Shown here piece by piece: positions 20,601-26,654 of a stretch of DNA of 64,000 nt. The notes under the pieces are model-generated. The model worked only from the letters and a program-made list of their open reading frames with translations, was not told where the DNA came from and ran no database searches. The stretch is from Planctomycetaceae bacterium (lineage in GTDB: Bacteria > Planctomycetota > Planctomycetia > Planctomycetales > Planctomycetaceae): the NCBI GenBank assembly GCA_021732995.1, contig JAKFWA010000092.1, positions 19,203 through 83,202 on the forward strand, read 5' to 3'. Every line of letters starts with the position of its first letter. Position 1 is the first letter of the stretch. The position numbers were made by a program, and so were the translations under genes.

Positions 20601-21896
20601 ACTCGCACCGGCTCAACAGCGGCTGCTCTCGCCGTGAATTACTCGCTCGGTGGAACAGCGACGAACGGAGCAGACTACGACAATCTGCGCGGCACCGTTG
20701 TGATTCATCCCGGCCAGACGACCGCTGCGATTGTGGTTCGTCCTGTCGATGACGCGACCGTCGATCCCAATGAGACCGTGATTGCTACACTGGCCGCGAA
20801 TTCGTCTTACTTGCTGGGCTCGGCGACAGTCGGAACAGTCACCATCGCGGACAATGATGTCGCCGCTCCGGTCACTCCCACAGTGACCATTGCCACGACT
20901 GACTCTTCCGCCGCAGAAGCGAATCGCGAAACGGGAACCTTCACGGTGACTCGCACGGGTTCCACCGCTGCAGCACTGACCGTGAACTACACGCTCAGCG
21001 GAACCGCGACGAATGGCTCTGACTATGACAGTCTGACAGGCAGCATCACGATTCCCGCCGGACAAGCATCGGCAACGATCGTGGTGCGACCAACCGATGA
21101 CACGGCCGTCGATGCCAACGAATCTGTGATCGTGACTTTGGCTTCCAACGCGGCTTATCAACTGGGCGCCACCACTGTCGGAACAGTGACGATCGCCGAC
21201 AACGACGCGCCCACTCAAGCTCCGCTGCCGGTGCTGATCGTCATTCCCAACAATGACTTCTACTACCAGGAATACGCTGATCCGCGGGCCCAATTGGAAG
21301 CCGCTGGAATCGGAGTTGTCGTTGCAGCCGGACGTCGTGAACTTTCCTCGCCGCATCCGAACTCAGGGCAGGGCTCTCTCAGCGGAACCGTGATGCCGGA
21401 CCTCACGCTGGCAGACGCGAATGCCTCGAACTACTCGGCGATTGTCTTCGTCGGCGGTTGGGGAGCTAGCCAGTATCAGTACGCGTTCTCCGGCACGTAT
21501 GCCAACGCGGCTTACAACAGCACGACCGCCATCAGGGCTCGAGTGAATCAGTTGATCAACGACTTCGTCGCTCAGAACAAACTGGTAACGGCCCTGTGCC
21601 ACGGAGTGAGCGTGCTGGCCTGGGCTCGCGTGAACGGCCAAAGCCTGCTGCAGGGACGCAACGTGAGCGTCTACAACGGTGCATCGCCACCGAGCAATGT
21701 AGCGGCTGCTCAATCGTCTCGCTGGCACTCTGACGTGAACGGCGCGACGGTCTTCACGAACGGCCAAGTCGGCAATCCCACGACGCGAACCGATGACGTC
21801 ATCGTGGATGGTCGCATCATCACGGCTGAGAACTTCGATTCGGCCCGGCAGTTCGGCATCACGATCGCCAATCAGGTGCGAGCCGCCGCCCAATAG
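14673..21896 (+). CDS. giant exported protein: LEPR N-terminus, glycosidase-like head, 10 Calx-beta repeats, 3 DJ-1/PfpI-like domains
   Basis: The 2407-residue product starts after GGAGAAGAG. Residues 1-52 form the planctomycete export N-terminus (basic stretch, then VENLEAREVMSA). Residues about 53-575 look like a TIM-barrel glycosidase-like domain: VEWSNEVWN (E339) and VVAYEGGPH (E485) fit the acid/base and nucleophile glutamates of clan GH-A enzymes. Ten Calx-beta repeats of about 115 residues follow (signatures FTVTRTGS, GTATNGSDYD, VRPVDDT, NETV, IADND). Three DJ-1/PfpI-like domains sit at about 1276-1495, 1730-1950 and 2185-2407, each with a CHG nucleophile elbow (C1399, C1854, C2309) in CHGVSVLAWARV. 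The last is the C-terminus; no anchor or dockerin is seen. An outer-surface, calcium-dependent adhesin or hydrolase is likely. The DJ-1-like activity outside the cell is unexplained. Confidence 0.9.
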   Translation: MKLTTARFGAFVKSLLGGVWKNSKPRRGRAQRRYSRDGFAHVENLEAREVMSATPMQVGINLDNVNDYTPNWMFTDAFQHSRQWISHSFNTVTQTQDFNGGAFIPVQTDANGWPTQLATWTNAHGHLMQQRLGTLMFRELDGKYPAGTYRVEWDGTGDVVFNFDARETSRGRTADGHNFALLNVTPGSGGIYLGINSMSSTDPIRDIHVWLPDYNGQSFAGQRWQPGANFSPFHPLYKERIDDFGILRFMQTQETVTSDIVSWSDRRDANDARQSSGGNGPMANGISVEHMVQLANELDADPWFNMPHMADDNFVRNFASYVRDNLEPGLTAYVEWSNEVWNYAPGFETYYWIADQTRLPENAGLTHWQIAGREAARDMNIWSDVFAGQTDRIVRTAGGFAVNPWITERIIENMGGSFDAIAIAPYFGPSDAQRASYSASTTVDQVLNDMRGNIAFSAQMTLNHQRLADDYSVRLGRDIQVVAYEGGPHLNGNNAAYQSALFQATKDPRMADITRDYLRMQNATGLDAYVHYKLTDRDRATQYGLFGVLLAQDQPTREAHIYRALLDADAGTLFTSTPTLVTLNAADPTANESGLGTASFRVTRGGDLSQPLTVNYSVSGNAIAGTDYNALSGTVTFPANENTAFITVTPRDDATIESNEAVTVTLQAGSGYSLIGAEASTGTINIVSDDQVPNLSTINIVATDPNASEAARDPGVFTVTRTGGNTAAALTVWFQNGQQTAAGADYDSIPMNVTFAPGQTTSTITIRPVDDATVENRESVILYMNESTMYRLGASSAARIDISDNDVAPPPVTPLIAVAATDADAGEAGTNPGTFTLTRTGALNNTLTVRYTASGTATGGFDFGALGGFAYFEWGQTTTTVVVNPYNDPTFEPVETVILNLTDGASYDLGATSSATVNVTSDDAAPALPTVTIVATDANAAERNRDVATFTVTRTGSSTAALQVNYSLNGSATNGSDFDALGGSVVIPAGQASAMITVRPIDDTAIESNETVGLTLVTNAAYQLGAANSATATIVSDDVATAPPTVTISAVDASAAELNLDVAMFRVSRTGATTAPLTVNYTVGGTATNGADYNQLTGSIIVPAGASYATITVTPIDDTAVETAESIVVNLARNAAYQLGTTVSATATLVSNDVAPILPTVTIRATDPTAAEANRETGNFTVSRTGSATNPLVVNYSLSGTATNGSDFDSLSGSVTIPAGQFSAPIVLRPVDDTTVDPNETVTATLVANAAYQLGTSQAGTVTITDNDTPTQAPLPVLLVIANNDFYYQEYADPRTQFLAAGIPVVVGAGRRELSTPHPNSGQGSASGQVMPDIALADASATNYSAIVFVGGWGATQYQYAFSGVYNNPAYNGTPEIRAAANRLINEFIAQNKVIAGVCHGVSVLAWARVNGQSPLQGRTVTTAEFYSPANNLPDANSYRWHSETNGATVFTAGVLGDVSTRNDDVMVDGRIITGENFDSARQFGITIADRLRNGATTTATIAATDGSAAETARETGTLSVTRTGSTAAALAVNYSLGGTATNGTDYDGLRGTVVIQPGQTTAPITVRPIDDTVVDANETVNATLAANPAYNLVSAVSASVLIADNDTAAPVLPTVTIAVTDAAAAEANRETGAFTVSRTGSTAAPLVVNYSLSGSATNGSDIDNLSGSVTIPAGQSAATIVVRPVDDTLADANETVMLTLAANAAYQIGAAQSGTVTITDNDAPTQAPLPVLLVIANNDFYYQEYADPRAQFLAAGIPVVVGAGRRELSTPHSNSGQGSASGQVMPDIALADASATNYSAIVFVGGWGATQYQYAFSGVYNNPAYNGTPAIRASANRLINEFIAQNKVIAGVCHGVSVLAWARVNGQSPLQGRTVTTAEFYSPANNLPDANSYRWHSEANGATVFTAGVLGDVGTRNDDVLVDGRIITGENFDSARQFGITIAQLIRNGAETTATISATDASAAEASRETGTLAVTRTGSTAAALAVNYSLGGTATNGADYDNLRGTVVIHPGQTTAAIVVRPVDDATVDPNETVIATLAANSSYLLGSATVGTVTIADNDVAAPVTPTVTIATTDSSAAEANRETGTFTVTRTGSTAAALTVNYTLSGTATNGSDYDSLTGSITIPAGQASATIVVRPTDDTAVDANESVIVTLASNAAYQLGATTVGTVTIADNDAPTQAPLPVLIVIPNNDFYYQEYADPRAQLEAAGIGVVVAAGRRELSSPHPNSGQGSLSGTVMPDLTLADANASNYSAIVFVGGWGASQYQYAFSGTYANAAYNSTTAIRARVNQLINDFVAQNKLVTALCHGVSVLAWARVNGQSLLQGRNVSVYNGASPPSNVAAAQSSRWHSDVNGATVFTNGQVGNPTTRTDDVIVDGRIITAENFDSARQFGITIANQVRAAAQ
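17794..19158 (+). repeat. 1365-bp in-gene repeat, unit 1 (Calx-beta x2 + DJ-1-like)
   Basis: This unit encodes Calx-beta repeats 5 and 6 followed by the first DJ-1-like domain. The same landmark (start of the codons for N-D-F-Y-Y-Q-E-Y-A-D-P) recurs at 18522, 19887 and 21252, a spacing of exactly 1365 bp, or 455 codons, both times. Confidence 0.85.
19159..20523 (+). repeat. 1365-bp in-gene repeat, unit 2
   Basis: This unit encodes Calx-beta repeats 7 and 8 and the second DJ-1-like domain. The DJ-1-like part is almost identical in DNA to unit 1 over roughly 240 bp from 19887, including third codon positions, whereas its Calx-beta parts differ more. Confidence 0.85.
20524..21893 (+). repeat. 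1365-bp in-gene repeat, unit 3 (diverged)
   Basis: This unit encodes Calx-beta repeats 9 and 10 and the third, C-terminal DJ-1-like domain. It keeps the 455-codon spacing but differs from units 1 and 2 at many codons (for example ALCHG for GVCHG, and a different segment before the final RWHSD). Confidence 0.8.
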
Positions 21897-21919
21897 CAGG
21901 TACGGAGAGCGTGAGAGAC

Positions 21920-22756
21920 CTAGCGAGGATCGGCACGTCCTATCTTCAACCGATAAGGATGTGCCGGTCCTCCAAGGTCGTGAGCATCTTGCAACGCCAG
22001 GTAGAAAACGCCCGATGACGGCAGGGTGATCTCCAGCCGCGAGTCACGCCGGCTCAAGTCTTCCGTGCCGGTGATCGCCGTTCGCGCCTGACTACCCGGC
22101 AGGTCGTCGGCGGTGGCCACTAGTCGCTGTCGAGCGTCGTACAGACTCAGGAGTGAATCCAGCACCGAACCACGTCGAGCAGCAGTCACTTCGCAAACCA
22201 GCTTGTCGCCGGCTTTGCCTTCAATGCGAAAGACATCGACGTTCTGTCCCTGATGCAACGTGCCCTCAACAACCTTGCCGATCTCGACGAGCTGTGACTG
22301 GGCGAACCCATCGTTCGGCTCTTTCTCTTGAACGACAGGTTCTGCATCGATCACCAGCTTGAAGACTTCGCTCGTCCCGGCATCGCTGACCGCGACCAGT
22401 TCACCGTCGCCAGGCTTCAGATCGGCCGGCACGGTCAGTTCAATCTCAACCTGCGAGTCACCAGCGCGGTTCGCTTCCTGCTTCTGAGGAACTCCGGCTT
22501 TGCCCTTATTGAGCAATTTCACGGGGGCAGATTGCCCGTTGAAGCGAACTTCTTTGACCTCGTCCAGCTTCTTTCCGCGCACGACAACTTTCGTCGTTTG
22601 TCCGGCGGAGACGCCCAGCGGAGTTGCCACTAGAAGCTGCGGCAGATTGTCGGGCTTCTTGTCCTGAGACTGGACGATCGAACTCAGCGTGACGACGCAG
22701 ACGCACAACGATGATACCAGCCATCGACTCTGCAGAGGCTTACGCAAACAAATCAC
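21920..22756 (-). CDS. exported PPC-domain protein, translationally coupled to DUF1501 gene
   Basis: The 278-residue protein starts with GTG at 22756, preceded by GGAGAAC, and overlaps the end of the upstream DUF1501 gene by 17 bp, so translation is probably coupled. A signal peptide (VSSLCVCVVTLSSIVQSQ) is followed by an IPT/TIG-like beta domain (residues about 40-130: PLGVSAGQTTKVVVRGKKL) and a pre-peptidase C-terminal (PPC)-like domain (EKEPNDGFAQ, VEGTLHQGQNVDVFRIEGKAGDKL, SGVFYLALQD). In planctomycetes such proteins are encoded beside DUF1549/DUF1501 genes. A periplasmic or surface role with these partners is inferred; no enzyme domain is present. Confidence 0.87.
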   Translation of the reverse strand: MICLRKPLQSRWLVSSLCVCVVTLSSIVQSQDKKPDNLPQLLVATPLGVSAGQTTKVVVRGKKLDEVKEVRFNGQSAPVKLLNKGKAGVPQKQEANRAGDSQVEIELTVPADLKPGDGELVAVSDAGTSEVFKLVIDAEPVVQEKEPNDGFAQSQLVEIGKVVEGTLHQGQNVDVFRIEGKAGDKLVCEVTAARRGSVLDSLLSLYDARQRLVATADDLPGSQARTAITGTEDLSRRDSRLEITLPSSGVFYLALQDAHDLGGPAHPYRLKIGRADPR

Positions 22757-24032
22757 GAATCAGTTCTCCAGAGTCCAGAATCTCGACCGGGCGACCATCG
22801 GGCGTATGAATGTGACGTCGCGGATCGATGCCCAGGTGCGACAGCACCGTGTACGACACATCGGCCGGTGCAATGGGCCTGTTGGTCACGTAGGCACCGT
22901 GCTTGTCGGTAGCACCGATCACTCGACCCACTTTCACGCCGCCGCCTGCGAAGAGCATCGACGCGGCGGGAGCCCAGTGATCGCGGCCGTTGTCCTTGTT
23001 GATCTTTGGGGTGCGACCGAACTCGCCCATGCAGACGATCAGAGTCTCGTTGAGTAGGCCGCGACTGGTCGTGTCATCGACCAAAGCCGAGAAACCGCGA
23101 TCGAACTCGGGCAGCTTCTTTTCGAGTCCTTCCCAGATCTTGGCGTGATGGTCCCAGCCACCGAAGTTGACGGTGACAAACCGCACGCCCGATTCGATCA
23201 GGCGGCGAGCCAGCAGGCAGCTTTGACCGAACGTGTTGCGACCATAACGGTCGCGAACTTTGTCCCCCTCTTTCTCAATCGCGAAAGCCTCACGCGCGGT
23301 GGATGAGAGGATCATGTTCGCCGCCCGCTGATGAAACTCGTCGTAGGTCGCGATCTGATCGTTGCCTTGAACCTTCGTCGCCAGACCATCGACGGACTTC
23401 AGCAGATTGCTTCGGCGAGCAGCCCGGGCATCGCTGAGCGGTTCACCCGGCGAGATATCTCGTACGCGGTAGTTCTGCTCGTTCGGATCACCCGCCTTGA
23501 AGGATTCAAAACGACCGCCGAGGAAGGCGCTCTTGCCTAATTCCCAGGTGAAGCTCGGATTGCGTGGCACTGCCACATACGGCGGTACGCTGCCCGTGAA
23601 ACCCAACTGCTGAGCAGCCACAGCTCCCATCGCCGGCCAGTCGCCGAACGCGGAGCCAAAGCGGCCAGACATCACCCAGTTGGTCGCGGTTTCGTGGTGG
23701 TCGTTGTTGTGAGCGCCCGATCGAACGAGGCACACCTTGTCCATCGTCTGAGCCATCATCGGCAGCAGTTCACCAACCTGCAGGCCGGTTAGATTCGAAT
23801 CGATCGGCTTGTACTTGCCGCGGATTTCTTCGGGTGCTTCGGGCTTCAAGTCGAAGCTGTCATGATGTGACAAGCCGCCGCCTAAATAGACTAGTATCAC
23901 GGACTTCAGCCGCTGATTTCCCGCAGGTTTCTGAGCCTGCTCGGACTCGGCGCGCAGCAAAGTTGGCAGCGAGACACCGAACGCGGACAGTGCCCCAACT
24001 TGCAGGCAAGTACGACGATTGACGGATTGCAT
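22740..24032 (-). CDS. DUF1501 family exported protein
   Basis: The start at 24032 has AGGAGC 9 nt upstream and gives 430 residues beginning MQSVNRRTCLQVGALSAFG, a Tat-like leader. Family features follow: VILVYLGGGLSHHDSFDLKP, LPMMAQTMDKVCLVRS, GFTGSVPPYVAVPR, YGRNTFGQSCLLARRLIESG, VNFGGWDHH and MGEFGRTPKINKDNGRDHW. DUF1501 proteins are related to the alkaline phosphatase/sulfatase superfamily; their substrate is unknown. The gene follows DUF1549/DUF1553 by 23 bp and overlaps the PPC gene, the usual planctomycete arrangement. Confidence 0.92.
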   Translation of the reverse strand: MQSVNRRTCLQVGALSAFGVSLPTLLRAESEQAQKPAGNQRLKSVILVYLGGGLSHHDSFDLKPEAPEEIRGKYKPIDSNLTGLQVGELLPMMAQTMDKVCLVRSGAHNNDHHETATNWVMSGRFGSAFGDWPAMGAVAAQQLGFTGSVPPYVAVPRNPSFTWELGKSAFLGGRFESFKAGDPNEQNYRVRDISPGEPLSDARAARRSNLLKSVDGLATKVQGNDQIATYDEFHQRAANMILSSTAREAFAIEKEGDKVRDRYGRNTFGQSCLLARRLIESGVRFVTVNFGGWDHHAKIWEGLEKKLPEFDRGFSALVDDTTSRGLLNETLIVCMGEFGRTPKINKDNGRDHWAPAASMLFAGGGVKVGRVIGATDKHGAYVTNRPIAPADVSYTVLSHLGIDPRRHIHTPDGRPVEILDSGELIRDLFA

Positions 24033-24055
24033 GAAGTTCAGCTCCTGAGGAAATC

Positions 24056-26446
24056 TCAGTGGTTGAAGGCAAATTCTTTGGAGTTCAGCAGCGCCCAAAA
24101 CAAATCACGCAACTTCTCTTCGCGGCTGCCATCACCGTTCAACGACTGCCGCACGGCATCGGCTTCAGCCAAAGTCGGTCGGCGGGCCAAGCAGGCGATG
24201 AACAGGTTTTCGACGACCGTGTTGTCGTCCGCAGTCGACTTCATCAGTTCCGCCAGCCGACCTTGTCCAGACGCAATCTTGGACAGCACAGCCTCGCCGT
24301 TCTGCATCTGCAGCAACTGTGGCAACGTGATCTCACCCTGACGCTCGCAGGCACAAGCCGTGACGCGTTCTGATCGTCCAAAGGTCGCCAGGAAGTACGA
24401 GTTCAACCCCGAGTCCGGTAACTGCAGGGCTTTCACTCCCACGGGGTAACCCGAGAAGGATTCCGGCACGGCGGTGACATCACTGACCGCGTCTAGCAAG
24501 ACTTCGGCCTGCAGGCGGCGAGCGTAGTAATGCGAGTAGAACCGTGTGTCGTTGGCATTGGCCGGAGTCGTCGCTGATGCCAGCTGATAGGTGCGCGAAT
24601 TCAGAATGAGTCGCATCAGGTGCTTCAGGTCAAAACCACTGCTGACCAATTCGTTCTGCAAGGACTTGAAGAGTGCCGGGTTCGATGGCGGATTGGTCGC
24701 TCGCAGGTCATCGACCGGCTCAACCAGCCCCGTCCGCAGGAAATGCTTCCAGACCCGATTTACAATCGCACCCGAGAAGAACTCATTCGACGGAGACGTG
24801 ATCCAGTTCGCCAGCACGACTCGCGGATTCTGGCCGGCGTCAACCGGAGTCTCGCTGCGATCCAATGGTCGAGCCGCCAGGAACTGCCCGGTGCGCGGCT
24901 GTCCTGTGCCGACGGGACGCTTCAGTTGCTCAGCCAGACGCTTATCAAGATCCGCGATCCGTTTGGTCTGTTCTTCCAGTTTCTTCTTCAGCTCAGCCAG
25001 CTTAGCCTCATCCTGAGTGGTCGAGGACATTGCTTCGAGCTGTGTGATTTCTTTCTGAGCATTCTCGCGTTCGCGCCGCCAGTTGAAGGTCTCGCCAGTT
25101 GCGGTCAGCAAGATGGTCGAGTCTTGCTCGGGCGGCTTGCGGTCAAAGCGGACACGGCTGAAGAAGCCCGCGAAATGGTAGTAGTCGTCCTGTGTGTATT
25201 TTTCGAGCGGATGATTGTGGCACTGAGCACAACCGATTCGCGTGCCTAAAAACGCTTGAGCCACCGACGCGACAACCTCGGATCGCTCGGCCTCACCATG
25301 CTCACCGACCGTGACGATGAAGTAGCCCACAGCCGGGTTCTCAGCGTTGCTGCCCTCAGCAATGAGGATCTCTCGACAGAGCTGATCCCAGCGTCGATTC
25401 GCAGCAACCTGCTGCCTCAACCACGCATGAAACTGCCGCACGCCCTTCGTCCCGCGCACGTCGTGGTCACGCTCCTTGCGGTTCTGAAACAGATCCGCAA
25501 ATTGCAGCGTCCAAAAGTCGACAAACTCGGGCCGTTCCAGCAGCGAATCGATCAGCTTCGCTCGCTTATCAGCAGAGTTGTCAGCCAGAAAAGCCTTGGT
25601 CTCATCAGGAGTCGGCAGAGTTCCGATCGAATCCAGAAACACTCGCCGCAGAAATTCTTCGTCAGACGCAAGACCAGCCGATTCGATGCGCAACGCGGTC
25701 AGCTTCGCAAAGACATGCGGATCAATCGCGCCGCTGAGATTCGATGGTGTGACTACTGCTTGTGAACCGAACGGAATCGTCACAATCGCGGTCGCTACCT
25801 GCCCATCGAATGTGGCCACGACCGCCGTCTCACCCGAACGCACCGCTGTCAGTTTGCCATCGCGATCAACATCAGCGACCGCTGTATCATTCGCTGCGAA
25901 CTTCGTCAGCCAGGTGACGTCCCTCTTGCGGCCATCAGAGTATTCCGCCTCAACCGTCAGCGGCTGCGACTGATTCGCAGACAACACCACATTCGTGGGG
26001 GAGACGATCAGCTTTGTAACTATCGCTTCATCTTTGATCGGCCCGGGGGCACCCGCCTTCAACCAATCCGCCAGCAGCCGAGTTTCACGACTGTCCGCTT
26101 TGAGCAATCGTCCCCCGGCATGAGGCACAATTCCCAGCGGCTTGGACAGCAACAAGCTCTCTTCGGGTCGAGCCCCCGCAATACGGCGTCCGTAGAACTC
26201 ACGAGTGATCCACGGATGGTCCCACTCCGGAGCAAACCCGCGCAGCGACAACCGAAATCCGTTCTGACCGGCGAGCTTGCCGTGACACGCACCCTGGTTG
26301 CAGCCCAGCTTAGTCAGCAACGGCAGCACATCGCGACAGAAAGACGGTTGCGCGACTTGATCGGCGCTAGCTTGTTGACTGAGGCAACAAGCCGTGATCA
26401 ACAGCAACCAGACAAAGCGTTGGAACAACGATTTGACGAGCTTCAT
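24056..26446 (-). CDS. DUF1549/DUF1553 cytochrome-type protein with Big_2-like domain
   Basis: The start at 26446 (MKLVKSLFQRFVWLLLIT) opens a signal peptide and gives 796 residues; the frame extends 46 codons further but without signal features. Near the N-terminus lies a CX4CH site, CNQGACHG (C49, C54, H55), then a bacterial Ig-like segment (VVLSANQSQPLTVEAEYSDG). DUF1549 follows with LRRVFLDSIGTLPT and the classical CAQCH heme motif in IGCAQCHNHPLEKY. A coiled coil (KLAELKKKLEEQTKRIADLD) links it to DUF1553 (NRVWKHFLRTGLVEPVDDLR, LMRLILNSRTYQ, LNSKEFAFNH). A periplasmic multi-heme-like partner of the DUF1501 protein is likely; the reaction is unknown. Confidence 0.92.
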   Translation of the reverse strand: MKLVKSLFQRFVWLLLITACCLSQQASADQVAQPSFCRDVLPLLTKLGCNQGACHGKLAGQNGFRLSLRGFAPEWDHPWITREFYGRRIAGARPEESLLLSKPLGIVPHAGGRLLKADSRETRLLADWLKAGAPGPIKDEAIVTKLIVSPTNVVLSANQSQPLTVEAEYSDGRKRDVTWLTKFAANDTAVADVDRDGKLTAVRSGETAVVATFDGQVATAIVTIPFGSQAVVTPSNLSGAIDPHVFAKLTALRIESAGLASDEEFLRRVFLDSIGTLPTPDETKAFLADNSADKRAKLIDSLLERPEFVDFWTLQFADLFQNRKERDHDVRGTKGVRQFHAWLRQQVAANRRWDQLCREILIAEGSNAENPAVGYFIVTVGEHGEAERSEVVASVAQAFLGTRIGCAQCHNHPLEKYTQDDYYHFAGFFSRVRFDRKPPEQDSTILLTATGETFNWRRERENAQKEITQLEAMSSTTQDEAKLAELKKKLEEQTKRIADLDKRLAEQLKRPVGTGQPRTGQFLAARPLDRSETPVDAGQNPRVVLANWITSPSNEFFSGAIVNRVWKHFLRTGLVEPVDDLRATNPPSNPALFKSLQNELVSSGFDLKHLMRLILNSRTYQLASATTPANANDTRFYSHYYARRLQAEVLLDAVSDVTAVPESFSGYPVGVKALQLPDSGLNSYFLATFGRSERVTACACERQGEITLPQLLQMQNGEAVLSKIASGQGRLAELMKSTADDNTVVENLFIACLARRPTLAEADAVRQSLNGDGSREEKLRDLFWALLNSKEFAFNH

Positions 26447-26654
26447 AAGGCAGGCATCGGTGGGGGAGGGATGAGTTGGCAGGGCGCCAACGGGGGCAGG
26501 AATGTTTATGCGAGTCTCGACTTGCTTCCAGTCTAGAGTGAACCCGTTTCTGTCGAGTAACAGAAATTCCGTAAATGGAATCAAGCTAAGAAGATTGAGC
26601 GATGGATGGCAGGTTCGACTGATATCACCCGAGCAGGCGAGTCAGAGTTCGTGG

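Noticed and set aside
21897..21919. Possible terminator between the giant protein gene and the convergent PPC gene
   Set aside because: The 23-bp gap contains no inverted repeat or T-run.
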